Assembly: GCA_009692425.1 (NCBI GenBank)
Contig: SHZF01000031.1
Coordinates: 1 to 49,701 of the forward strand
Length of the DNA: 49,701 nucleotides
Source: Myxococcales bacterium
Lineage (GTDB): Bacteria > Myxococcota_A > UBA9042
Reading direction: 5' to 3'
Part shown: piece after piece, positions 7,980-15,606 of the stretch
Position numbering within the stretch: position 1 is the first letter of the stretch
How the letters are laid out: each line of letters begins with the position of its first letter
The notes under the pieces: generated by a model
What the model saw: only the letters and a program-made list of their open reading frames with translations
What the model was told of the DNA's origin: nothing
The model's database searches: none
Program-made: the position numbers and the translations under genes

Positions 7980-8956
7980 TGGAGCGCGCGGCCGCCTCCT
8001 TCGTGCGCGGGCTGGCGCGCCGGCCCGAGGTGACGCTGGACGGGCGGACGCCGCGGCCTAGGGCGTGGGCCTTCTTCGCCATCGTCGCGTTCCTCGGGCT
8101 GCAAGCCTGGGCGCGCTACCGTTGGCGCGTCGGCTGGAGCGAGGCGTGGTTCGGCGTCCACCTGACCGTGGCATACGCGGTCGCGATCGGCATCCTCGCA
8201 CTGGCACACGGCAGCGCGTTCGTGCGCGGCTGGAGCCGCCAGACGTGGAGCGTGCTCGGCATCGGCGCGCTGTGCCTGTGCGGCTGGTGGTACACGGGGC
8301 GCATCGACTCGTGGCGGCGCTGGTTCGGCGGGGTTGCCGACCCAGGATTGCCGCTGGCGCCGCTGTGGCCGTTCCTGTACTTCGCGGCGATGGGCGCGTT
8401 CTGGCGGCTGGCGGTGCCGTTTGCCGTGCTGGGGCCGGCGTTTGGGTTGCGCCCGCGCCACCTGGGACTGTGGCCTCCAGGCGGGCGCGGCCACTCTTGC
8501 GCGTACGCCGTCGTCTACGCGGGCCTTTTCGCGGCGGTCTTGCCGTTCGTGATCTACGCCGCCGGTGCCCCTGCGTTCCTGGAGCGCTATCCGCTGGCAC
8601 GCGACATCCTGCGCCCGGACGGCACGGTGCTCGCGTGGCAGTTCGCCCTCTACCAGGTTGCCTACATCGGCGTGTTCGTGGCGGGCGAGTCGTTCTGGCG
8701 CGGCCTGCTGACGTTTGGCGTGGCCAAGGACGTCGGCGTGTACGGCATCGCGCTGATGCTCGTGCCCTACGTCACGGCCCACTACGGCAAGCCGCTGCCC
8801 GAAACCCTGGGCGCGCTGGTGGCGGGCTCGGTGCTGGGCTGGCTGGCGCTGCACCACCGCAGCGTGTGGCTCGGCGTGGCGCTGCACTATGCGGTGGCGC
8901 TGACGATGGACGTGGCGGCGCTGCGCGGGTTGGGTGTGCGGCTGATCGCGCAATGA
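7979..8956 (+). CDS. CPBP-family (CAAX-like) intramembrane protease
   Basis: This is a 325-residue polytopic membrane protein with about eight hydrophobic segments. The motif VAGESFWRGLL fits the ExxxR motif of the CPBP (CAAX proteases and bacteriocin-processing) family, although the usual double Glu is a single one here. A later YVTAHYGK and a final LHHRSVWLGVALHYAVA supply the conserved His/Asn-type positions of the other two motifs. The ATG at 7979 overlaps the stop of the SMB-like lipoprotein gene by one base, so the two are one operon. In this setting it might process or protect a surface protein, but that is inference. A member without protease activity cannot be excluded because of the missing second Glu. 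Confidence 0.75.
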   Translation: MERAAASFVRGLARRPEVTLDGRTPRPRAWAFFAIVAFLGLQAWARYRWRVGWSEAWFGVHLTVAYAVAIGILALAHGSAFVRGWSRQTWSVLGIGALCLCGWWYTGRIDSWRRWFGGVADPGLPLAPLWPFLYFAAMGAFWRLAVPFAVLGPAFGLRPRHLGLWPPGGRGHSCAYAVVYAGLFAAVLPFVIYAAGAPAFLERYPLARDILRPDGTVLAWQFALYQVAYIGVFVAGESFWRGLLTFGVAKDVGVYGIALMLVPYVTAHYGKPLPETLGALVAGSVLGWLALHHRSVWLGVALHYAVALTMDVAALRGLGVRLIAQ

Positions 8957-8971
8957 GGGCCTGACTGGTGC

Positions 8972-10015
8972 CTACCGCGACCACCCCGGAGGGGACGCCG
9001 CAAACGGCATCTCGCCAAACGGCCGCGCCGTCTCGCGCTGGTAGCGCTCGTCCCACTGCGGCCACACCCGCTGGCGGCGGTCCACGTCGATGCCGAGTGC
9101 GAGCAGGCCCTGCCGATCATTGTAGCGCACGGCCAGCACCGCCTGCGGGCTGTGGTGGGCGCGCTGGAACTGCACGGTCGATGCCGGCGACGTGTCGCGC
9201 TCGCCAAACGCTGTGCCGAGGCCGGGGCGCGATTCGGGCCGGGGCGGGCTCGGGGCCCAGCCGCCGCTTGCGCCTCCCGCGCCGTCGCCGTCGCCGAGGC
9301 CGCCATACGCGCGGCCCCGCTTCGCTTCGCTGTTGTCAGCTCCGGCGCGCGCGCCCGGCGAGGCGTCTGCGGGAGCCGGGGCAGCGGCCTTGGCGGGCGC
9401 CTGGTCGCGCGTCGCACCCGCCGCCTCGCCGGACTCGCGCCGACCCCAGCCGCCGTCTTCGGCGTCGCACCCCGGGCAAGGGTACGGCGCGGGCTCAGGG
9501 GCGCGGTACAGCGGCGGCCGGGGGCGGCGCGCGCGCTCGGTGAAGACTGCTACGCCGATCACGCCGACGTTGCGGGCGTCGCCGACCTGGGCCGCGTAGC
9601 TGTCTTCGACCGGGCTGAACCGAAAGGCCGCGACGTCGCGCAGCGACAGCCGAAAGCCGTCGATCGTCACGCTGCCCCACGCCGGCACGATGTAGCCGGG
9701 CTTGTCGAAACTCGCCGAGCGGCCGTCGATTGCGTCACGGCCATCGACAGACACGACCGCTTCGATGCGCCGCGACGACTGGTTGTACAGGCGGATGCGA
9801 TAGCGCTGGCCCTCGCCGCCGAGCACGTAGGCGCGGCCGTCGCGCCAAAATGTGTCGAGGGGACGACCGCCGCCATCGACGACTTCGACGCGCCAGGCTC
9901 CGGCGCTCGAACTGGATTCTGGCGGGATGGCGGCAGCCGAACGCGATCCGGTGCAGGCGAGCACGGTCAACGTCGCGACGAAACTGGCAGCGAGGTGGCG
10001 ACGGCAGGGTCCCAT
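8972..10015 (-). CDS. Exported lipoprotein with conserved beta-rich domain
   Basis: The start is ATG 10015, with GGAG seven bases before it. The 347 residues begin with a signal peptide ending in VLAC (Cys about 21). Residues about 40-160 form a beta-rich domain: WRVEVVDGGGRPLDTFW, YRIRLYNQSSRRIEAVVSVDG, GYIVPAWGSVTIDGFR and the highly patterned VAAFRFSPVEDSYAAQVGD with NVGVIGVAVFTE. The rest is a Gly/Ala/Pro-rich linker and a C-terminal piece (TVQFQRAHHSPQAVLAVRYND and WPQWDERYQRE) containing Trp and Tyr. I recognise the middle block as conserved in uncharacterised proteobacterial exported proteins but know no function. It diverges from the zinc-ribbon gene at 10204 across an intergenic region with a palindromic operator-like site. 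Confidence 0.7.
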   Translation of the reverse strand: MGPCRRHLAASFVATLTVLACTGSRSAAAIPPESSSSAGAWRVEVVDGGGRPLDTFWRDGRAYVLGGEGQRYRIRLYNQSSRRIEAVVSVDGRDAIDGRSASFDKPGYIVPAWGSVTIDGFRLSLRDVAAFRFSPVEDSYAAQVGDARNVGVIGVAVFTERARRPRPPLYRAPEPAPYPCPGCDAEDGGWGRRESGEAAGATRDQAPAKAAAPAPADASPGARAGADNSEAKRGRAYGGLGDGDGAGGASGGWAPSPPRPESRPGLGTAFGERDTSPASTVQFQRAHHSPQAVLAVRYNDRQGLLALGIDVDRRQRVWPQWDERYQRETARPFGEMPFAASPPGWSR

Positions 10016-10117
10016 GGCAGGTCTCCGGAAGCGCGCAGGTCGAAAGGGGGCGCGTGGGAGTTCGACGCGCCGACAGCCGGACCGATCTACCAACGTGGCG
10101 GCGCTCTTCTCAAAACC

Positions 10118-10145
10118 TTGCACGGTTGACTGCTTTGACGTGCAA
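10118..10145. promoter_or_regulatory. Operator-like inverted repeat in divergent intergenic region
   Basis: ttgcacg (10118-10124) and cgtgcaa (10139-10145) are perfect 7-bp arms around 14 bases that contain two direct ttgac copies (gTTGACtgctTTGACg). The site lies between the divergent genes starting at 10015 (minus) and 10204 (plus). It overlaps the -12 box of a weaker sigma-54-like match on the minus strand. It is a reasonable binding site for a dimeric regulator; the protein is not known. Confidence 0.4.
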
Positions 10146-10156
10146 TACAGGTGCCG
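10141..10156 (-). promoter_or_regulatory. Weak sigma-54-like promoter upstream of lipoprotein gene
   Basis: Read on the minus strand, cggcacc-tgta-ttgca keeps the GG and GC pairs and spacing of TGGCACG-N4-TTGCW, with two mismatches in the -24 box. It lies 126 bases upstream of the lipoprotein start at 10015 and overlaps the inverted repeat at 10118-10145. It is weaker than the two full-consensus sites and may be chance. Confidence 0.25.
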
Positions 10157-10203
10157 TGATGCGCTGGACAGCGCACGGCCCTTCCAAGGGGCTTGCCGTC
10201 GAG

Positions 10204-11418
10204 ATGAATCGCCTGTGCCTCGAATGCGGAACGCCGCGCAGTGAAGCCGTGTGCCCGATCCACGGCATCGAAACGCTTGAGTTCGACGAGTCGAAGTTGG
10301 GCGCGCGCAGTCCATTCGAGTCTGCTGCTCCGGTGGTCGACGCCCCGGCGCGGCCCGGGCGTCCCGCCCAGGAAGCCATCACGCAACCGGATGTGGCCTC
10401 GGCTCCCCCTGTGTGGAGGGCTCTCGAGGTGCCCCGCGCAGACGATGCGCCGCCGCGATCGAGCCCCGCCGCCGCCGGCACGACCCAGCCGGTCACGGCC
10501 AAGCGCGAGCGCAAGGAAGGGTTTGCCGCAACACGCTTCGAGTGGATGGAGGCGCACGAAACGCGCCGACGCCTCGGCCAGGCCGCGCCGGGTGCCGTGG
10601 CAACGTCGGCCGACGCCGGGGTCCAGACCGCCGACAGCGCCGTCCCCGGTGTCGGGATGGCCGCCCAAGCGGTCTCGTCGACCGCCCACATCCCGCTGAC
10701 GGCCGCCCCCGCCGCGTTGCAAGCCGAAGTTGCCGCCGCCGAGGAGGCCGCCGCTGCAGCCCCTCCGCAACCGGTCCGAAAGGCCGCACGGCTGCCGGCC
10801 GCCAAGCCGCGCAGCACAGGGGCGCGGGCGCCGACGCAGGGACCGGCGGTCGGCTCGCTGCTCCCGTACGGCCTAGTGCTCGCACTGTGTCTCGCCGCCG
10901 CCGGCGTGTGGTGGTACGTCAAGAATGCCAACCAACCGGTCGGGCGCCGGGTCCGCGACCCGCAGCAGGGCGCCGTCGAATGGACCGGCGAATTGGGCCG
11001 CGCCGCCGACGCCGCAAAGCGCGAGTTGACCGCAGCCCTCGAACCGCCTCCCGACCCTGCAGACGCGCGCCCGCGCGTGGCGGGCCGCTTCACCCACGAC
11101 GAGATCAACCTTGCCGTCGCCGATACGCTCGCGGTGGTGCGCGCGTGCACGATGGGCAAGAAAGGCAAGCGGGCCGGCAGCGCGTTCCACGTCCAGGTCG
11201 AGGTCGATCCGGCTGGCCTCGTCTGCAACGCGCTCTTGCGCAACCGCAGCAAGCTGGCGGGCGCAACGGCAGCGTGCATCGAGAAGGCCGCCACGACGGC
11301 GCTGTTGCCGCCAGGCGCCCAAGCGGTGTCGATCACGCTGGATTATGATCTCAAGGCGCCACCCGGTGAGGGCAAGAGCAATGGTCCCCGGCCGGCGGCG
11401 GCAAGCGCACGCGAGTGA
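10204..11418 (+). CDS. Zinc-ribbon, single-pass membrane protein with AgmX/PglI-like C-terminal domain
   Basis: From ATG 10204 the protein has 404 residues. It starts with a short metal-binding-like motif (CLECGTPRSEAVCPIHG), then an acidic patch, a long disordered Ala/Pro/Val-rich linker and one transmembrane segment (LLPYGLVLALCLAAAGVWWYV, about residue 220). A helical stretch follows, and a C-terminal domain with FTHDEINLAVADTL, FHVQVEVDPAGLVCNAL and TAACIEKAATTALLPPG, similar in layout to the AgmX/PglI tail of the protein at 3254-4069. ATG 10159 is an alternative start adding 15 residues; AAGGGG about 13 bases before 10204 is a poor ribosome site. It is convergent with tatD, with 15 bases between the stops. 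Role unknown. Confidence 0.7.
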   Translation: MNRLCLECGTPRSEAVCPIHGIETLEFDESKLGARSPFESAAPVVDAPARPGRPAQEAITQPDVASAPPVWRALEVPRADDAPPRSSPAAAGTTQPVTAKRERKEGFAATRFEWMEAHETRRRLGQAAPGAVATSADAGVQTADSAVPGVGMAAQAVSSTAHIPLTAAPAALQAEVAAAEEAAAAAPPQPVRKAARLPAAKPRSTGARAPTQGPAVGSLLPYGLVLALCLAAAGVWWYVKNANQPVGRRVRDPQQGAVEWTGELGRAADAAKRELTAALEPPPDPADARPRVAGRFTHDEINLAVADTLAVVRACTMGKKGKRAGSAFHVQVEVDPAGLVCNALLRNRSKLAGATAACIEKAATTALLPPGAQAVSITLDYDLKAPPGEGKSNGPRPAAASARE

Positions 11419-11433
11419 GTCGCTCAGCGCAAA

Positions 11434-12231
11434 TCATGCCGGCGCGAAGATCGGCACAGCCAATCGCACCCCGAAAAGCCGGGTCGCGTTGGCATCGGTC
11501 ACCGCTTCAGCTTCGGCCACGGCCACGCAGCGCAGCGCCGCCACCTTGCGCAAGGTCTCGACGACATACATCGGCTCATTGCGCTTGCCGCGGTACGGCA
11601 TCGGCGCGAGAAAGGGCGCATCGGTCTCGATCAGCAACCGGTCGGCCGGCGCGAACTGGACGACGGCCGGCAGGTCGCCCGCCTTCTTGAACGTCACGAT
11701 CCCGGGCACGGACAGGTAGAAGCCGAGGTCGAGCGCCCCGTGCGCGAACTCGAGCGAGCCCGAAAAGCAGTGGATGACCCCACCGACCTCGCGGGCGCCT
11801 TCCGCCACCAGGATCGCGAGCGTGTCGGCTTCGGCGTTGCGACAATGGATGCAGAGCGGCTTGCCGAGCCGACGGGCCAGGTCGATGTGGCGGCGGAACA
11901 CCTCTGCCTGCACCGCGCGGTCCGACAGATCGTAGTGAAAATCAAGCCCCGTCTCGCCGACCGCAACCACCTCCGGCGCAGCACTCGCCGCTTCGATGCG
12001 CGCCCACAGCGGCCCATCGACCGCCTTGGCGTCGTGCGGATGAATCCCCGTGATCGCGCTGACCCCGACGAACCGGCGTGCCGCCGCGATGGCGCCCTCG
12101 GCTTCTTCCGCCGTCCCACCCGCTCCGATCGCGACGACGTGGGTGACGCCTGCGCCGGCGGCACGGCCGAGCACGCCCTCGATGCCGCCATCATAGCCGT
12201 CCATGGTGATGTGGGCGTGGGTGTCGATCAC
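11434..12231 (-). CDS. tatD: TatD-family metal-dependent hydrolase (DNase)
   Basis: The 265-residue length is normal for the family. The N-terminal HxH metal motif is in IDTHAHI (residues 5 and 7), the metal-binding Glu in VAVGETGLDFHYD near residue 93, LCIHCRNAEADTL holds the next His near 130, VIHCFSG the one near 155, and LLIETDAPFLAP the final Asp near 205. TatD enzymes are cytoplasmic amidohydrolase-fold 3'-5' exonucleases linked to DNA repair or RNA turnover. The start is GTG at 12231, with GAGG further upstream than usual. It is the downstream gene of a pair with adenosine deaminase, 103 bases apart on the same strand. Confidence 0.9.
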   Translation of the reverse strand: MIDTHAHITMDGYDGGIEGVLGRAAGAGVTHVVAIGAGGTAEEAEGAIAAARRFVGVSAITGIHPHDAKAVDGPLWARIEAASAAPEVVAVGETGLDFHYDLSDRAVQAEVFRRHIDLARRLGKPLCIHCRNAEADTLAILVAEGAREVGGVIHCFSGSLEFAHGALDLGFYLSVPGIVTFKKAGDLPAVVQFAPADRLLIETDAPFLAPMPYRGKRNEPMYVVETLRKVAALRCVAVAEAEAVTDANATRLFGVRLAVPIFAPA

Positions 12232-12334
12232 GTCTGGTCGATGTCCTCTGGCGGCCGGCGATGCGGCGAATCAGCCTGCGCGGCACACAGTTTGCCTACC
12301 TTGCCGAGCGCCAAGCCTGCCGCGCCCGCCAAGC

Positions 12335-13516
12335 CTACGCGTCTGCTTGGGCCCGCACCACGGCATGCTGGCCCGTTTCGCGGCGCCGCTCGGCAATCTT
12401 CTGGCTCGTACCCCGGCGATCGCGCCGGACAGGTGGGGCGACCGTGTCGCCGGTCTCCTGCTTGTACTTGTCGGTCTCTTCGAGCACGAGCTTGTCGAAT
12501 TCGGCGATCGCGCGCATCAGCATGTCCTGCCGTGTGCGGTACGGCTGGAACGCAGACTTGAAGCCGTTGATCATCACCTCGCGTACCTCGCCGATGCCGA
12601 CGTCGAAATTCTGCACCCACAGGTTGTACTCTTCGGACACCGTCGTGTTCGTGATCAGGCGGTTGTCGGTGTTGATCGTCACACGAACGCCGAACTCGAA
12701 GTAGAACTGCAGCGGGTGGCTCTCGATGTTCTCGACGGCGCGGGTCTGCACGTTCGACTTCAGGCACACCTCGATGGGGATGCGGTGGTCGGCGATGAAG
12801 TTCAGCAGGTCGCCGTCTTCGCGCAGTCGGGTGCCGTGGCCGATGCGGTGCGCGCCGCAATCGTGCAGCGCCTGGTGGATCGAGTCGGGTCCGTAGGCCT
12901 CACCCGCGTGTGCGGTGCAGTTCACGTTGTTGGACCGGATCAGGTGAAAGGCGGCGGCGTGCTTGCGTGCCTGGAACCCGTCTTCGGCGCCGGCCAGATC
13001 ATAGCCGACCACGCCGCGGTGCTTGTAGGCCACCGCCAGTTCGGCCAGCCGCAGTGACGCCCGGGGATCGAAATGCCGCAGCGCGCTGACGATGAGGCCC
13101 GAGCGCACGCCGAACTTCACCTTGCCGTCGCGCAGGCCCGCGAGCACCGCCTCGACGATCATGGTGAGCGGCAGGCCGAGTTGGGTGTGCAGCATCGGAC
13201 AGAAGCGGACCTCCATGTACTGCACATTCTCGCGGGCAGCGTCCTCGACCAGCTCGATCGCCGCGCGGTACAGCGATTCTTCGGTCTGCAACACCGACAG
13301 CGTGATGTCGAACGTGCGCAGATACTCCGCGAGCGACGTCACGGTGTCGCCGGCCATCACGAACTTGGCGAGTCCCTCGGCGTCGTGGGCCGGCAGCTTC
13401 ACCTTCTGTTCGTCGGCCATCTCGAGGATGGTGGGAATGCGCAGGCTGCCGTCCAAGTGGACGTGCAGGTCCGTCTTGGGCAAGCGGCGGATCAATTCGG
13501 GCGTAGGCTTGTACAT
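12335..13516 (-). CDS. add: Adenosine deaminase
   Basis: From ATG 13516 the enzyme has 393 residues and converts adenosine (or deoxyadenosine) to inosine and ammonia in purine salvage. The zinc-binding HxH is in KTDLHVHLDGSLR near residue 17. CTAHAGEAYGPDSI carries the third His and catalytic Glu, HRIGHGTRL the catalytic His and VTINTDNRL the C-terminal metal Asp. The last motif is TDN rather than the common TDD, which is seen in some family members. The C-terminal 35 residues are Arg/Lys/Gln-rich and probably disordered. An in-frame ATG twelve codons upstream is possible. It diverges from the TPR lipoprotein gene at 13582 by 65 bases. Adenine or 6-aminodeoxyfutalosine deaminase are related alternatives. 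Confidence 0.9.
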   Translation of the reverse strand: MYKPTPELIRRLPKTDLHVHLDGSLRIPTILEMADEQKVKLPAHDAEGLAKFVMAGDTVTSLAEYLRTFDITLSVLQTEESLYRAAIELVEDAARENVQYMEVRFCPMLHTQLGLPLTMIVEAVLAGLRDGKVKFGVRSGLIVSALRHFDPRASLRLAELAVAYKHRGVVGYDLAGAEDGFQARKHAAAFHLIRSNNVNCTAHAGEAYGPDSIHQALHDCGAHRIGHGTRLREDGDLLNFIADHRIPIEVCLKSNVQTRAVENIESHPLQFYFEFGVRVTINTDNRLITNTTVSEEYNLWVQNFDVGIGEVREVMINGFKSAFQPYRTRQDMLMRAIAEFDKLVLEETDKYKQETGDTVAPPVRRDRRGTSQKIAERRRETGQHAVVRAQADA

Positions 13517-13581
13517 GGGAGGGGTGTAGCACTGCCGCGCGGTTTTGACCATCCCGCGCCGGTACGGCAGGCTCGCACGCC

Positions 13582-14646
13582 GTGAACCGCTCGCCCCTGC
13601 CAGCCTGCCTGCGCTGCCGCCTCGTGGCGAGGACGATAGTGCGCGCTCTCGCCGGTACCGTCGTGGCCTTGTCGATTGCGGCGTGCGGAGGTGCCCGGGC
13701 CAAGGCCAGCGACGACCGCGATCGCGGTTTGTCTGACCAGCCGCTGCGATCAGGAGTAGATGGGGAGCCGCTCGTGGGAGACCTGGGCGTCGGCGTGGCG
13801 GCCGTGCGCAACGAGGACTGCGATGCGGCCGTGCCCGCGCTGGAGCGCCATCTGGTTGCCCAACCGCGCTCGGCACTGGCCTGGTACCACATCGGGTTGT
13901 GTCGGCTGGCGGACGGCCAGGAACGCGACGCCCGCCTGGCGTTCGAGAAGGCCTGGGCACTCAACCCGCAACTCCACGGCGCGGCCAACAACCTCGGCGC
14001 CCTCTACCTGAAGAACGGGGAGGACATTGCGGCCCTGCGCGTGCTGCAACAGGCGGCCGAGGTCGCTCCCGACGACGCGCGCGTGCTCGTCAACCTCGGC
14101 GTGGCATACCTGCGACGCGGGCTGTGGTCCGAGGCGGTCGAATCGTTCCGGGCGGCGGCCGAGGTCGCACCGGGGGTCGGCAGCGTGTTGTACGATCAAG
14201 CCCTTGCGCTCATGGTGCGCCATGAGTACGCACTGGCGCTCCAAGTGGCCGACGCGGCCGTGTTGGCGCGGCCGCGCATGGACGTCGCGCACGCCGCACG
14301 CATCGTCTGCCTGCACGAACTGGGCCGGCTCGACGAAGCCGAAACGGCAGCAGCGGCGGCATTGGCGGAACTTGGCGGCAGCCCGGACCTGTGGGTCGTG
14401 CAAGCCCGCTTGCACATCGCGCGAGGCCGGCCAGACGAAGCGGAAAAGGCATTGCAGCAGGCGCTCGCCCTCGATGCCGAACACCCGCGCGCCCAGCAGG
14501 CCCTGGGTGAACTGCTAGACGCGGCCGGGCGCAAGGCCGACGCCGTGCCCTGGTATGCGCGCTACCTGAAGAACCCGGGGCGCACGGACGCTGAAATGCG
14601 GCGCATTCGGGAACGGCTCAAGCAACTCCAGGTCCCCAAGCCGTAG
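13582..14646 (+). CDS. TPR-repeat lipoprotein
   Basis: The start is GTG 13582; 354 residues. A basic n-region and hydrophobic core end in the lipobox IAAC followed by GG (Cys about 35). After a short charged linker come about seven TPR-like helical pairs from about residue 75: SALAWYHIGLCRLADGQ, HGAANNLGALYLKNGED, ARVLVNLGVAYLRRGLWSEAVESF, and further units rich in Asp-Glu-Ala to LDAAGRKADAVPWYARYLKNPG. TPR lipoproteins of this type act as scaffolds at the outer membrane or periplasm. It precedes the barrel-like lipoprotein gene by 49 bases that include a perfect 14-bp palindrome. Partner unknown. Confidence 0.8.
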   Translation: MNRSPLPACLRCRLVARTIVRALAGTVVALSIAACGGARAKASDDRDRGLSDQPLRSGVDGEPLVGDLGVGVAAVRNEDCDAAVPALERHLVAQPRSALAWYHIGLCRLADGQERDARLAFEKAWALNPQLHGAANNLGALYLKNGEDIAALRVLQQAAEVAPDDARVLVNLGVAYLRRGLWSEAVESFRAAAEVAPGVGSVLYDQALALMVRHEYALALQVADAAVLARPRMDVAHAARIVCLHELGRLDEAETAAAAALAELGGSPDLWVVQARLHIARGRPDEAEKALQQALALDAEHPRAQQALGELLDAAGRKADAVPWYARYLKNPGRTDAEMRRIRERLKQLQVPKP

Positions 14647-14657
14647 CCGGGCGGGCC

Positions 14658-14671
14658 CAGGGTCGACCCTG
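14658..14671. repeat. Perfect 14-bp palindrome between two lipoprotein genes
   Basis: cagggtcgaccctg starts 12 bases after the TPR lipoprotein stop and ends 24 bases before the next start. It could be a short hairpin without a T-tract or an operator. It does not overlap the GGAGG ribosome site of the gene at 14696. Confidence 0.5.
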
Positions 14672-14695
14672 CGCCGCGCCGGCCGGAGGCAGACG

Positions 14696-15511
14696 ATGAA
14701 CCGGTTCGGAAAGACATGCACGCCGTGGCGCCCGCTGGCCGTGCTCGCGTTGGTGCTCCCCTGGCTGCCCGGCTGCCTGCCCGCTGGACTGACCCGCAGC
14801 GCGCGCACGCTGGAGCCGGGCGAACACGAGGTTGGCGCCGCACTGTCGTGGTCGCGCTGGCAGCACGGTGCGGTCGACTGGTTCGACGGGACGGTGGTGC
14901 CTGGGCACCGCGACGCCAGCACGTTCCAGATCGCCAACCCGGTCCCCGAAGCGAGCTACCGGCACGGCTGGCGCGAGGGTCTCGACACGGGCGTTCGCAT
15001 CGGCTTCGGCAGCGGCTTCGGGGAACTGGACGTGCGCTGGCGGGCGTGGCGCAGCGCGGGGCTGGCGGTTGCCCTGAACCCCGCATTTGGAATGGTGCTC
15101 ATCGAGGCGTGGAAGGGCAGTCGACTGACCTTGCCCGTGCTCGTGACGTGGGCGCCCGCCCGGGCGTGGGCCGTCACCCTGGCGCTGCGCGGCGTGCGCC
15201 AGACCGTGGAAGCCGCCGCGCTCGACCCGTTCGTCAAGGGGGCCGCCCAACCGGCGCAGCGCTGGTCGCGCGGCGAGTCGGGCTGGTCTGCGGGAGGCGG
15301 CCTGGGCGTCGAATACCGGACCGACGATTGGTTCGTGATGCCGACCGTCGATGTCGCGACCGGCGCAGGCGCGATCGGCGCCCTGGGCCGGACCAGCCCG
15401 TACGAATTGCTGCAGGTGACGGCAACGCTGAGCGGCGGGATCACGTTTGGCAAGGAACTGGCGCGCTTCCGCAAGGCGGCCGAGGAATTGGAGAGACGGC
15501 AGGGCCAGTGA
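14696..15511 (+). CDS. Lipoprotein with beta-barrel-like repeats
   Basis: The start is ATG 14696 after GGAGG (six-base spacing); 271 residues. The signal peptide ends in LPGC (Cys about 26). The rest alternates Gly/Ala/Trp/Tyr-rich strands: EHEVGAALSWSRWQHG, TGVRIGFGSGFGELDVRWRAWR, LAVALNPAFGMVLIEAW, WAPARAWAVTLALRG, WSAGGGLGVEYRTDDW and LLQVTATLSGGITFGKEL. This pattern is typical of outer-membrane barrel or periplasmic beta-sheet proteins, though a lipid anchor on a barrel is uncommon. It ends in a short charged helix. The family is not recognised. It precedes the giant lipoprotein gene by 95 bases that contain a candidate promoter. Confidence 0.65.
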   Translation: MNRFGKTCTPWRPLAVLALVLPWLPGCLPAGLTRSARTLEPGEHEVGAALSWSRWQHGAVDWFDGTVVPGHRDASTFQIANPVPEASYRHGWREGLDTGVRIGFGSGFGELDVRWRAWRSAGLAVALNPAFGMVLIEAWKGSRLTLPVLVTWAPARAWAVTLALRGVRQTVEAAALDPFVKGAAQPAQRWSRGESGWSAGGGLGVEYRTDDWFVMPTVDVATGAGAIGALGRTSPYELLQVTATLSGGITFGKELARFRKAAEELERRQGQ

Positions 15512-15540
15512 ATGCAGGGGGCCGGCGCGCGACTCGTTGC

Positions 15541-15570
15541 TTGCCAGTGCACCACCGCGACCGCTACTGT
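15541..15570 (+). promoter_or_regulatory. Candidate sigma-70-type promoter for giant lipoprotein gene
   Basis: ttgcca (15541-15546) and tactgt (15565-15570) are separated by 18 bases and lie 37 bases before the ATG at 15607. Each box matches the consensus at four of six positions. No other -35/-10 pair this close was seen in the 95-base gap. Confidence 0.35.
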
Positions 15571-15606
15571 TCTGTCTGGGCGCTCGCAGCCCGCAGGATT
15601 TCCGCC

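Noticed and set aside
14716-15606. Upstream extension of the giant Cys-repeat lipoprotein frame
   Set aside because: The frame is open but overlaps the lipoprotein gene at 14696-15511 and is Arg-rich; the signal peptide and lipobox start cleanly at ATG 15607.
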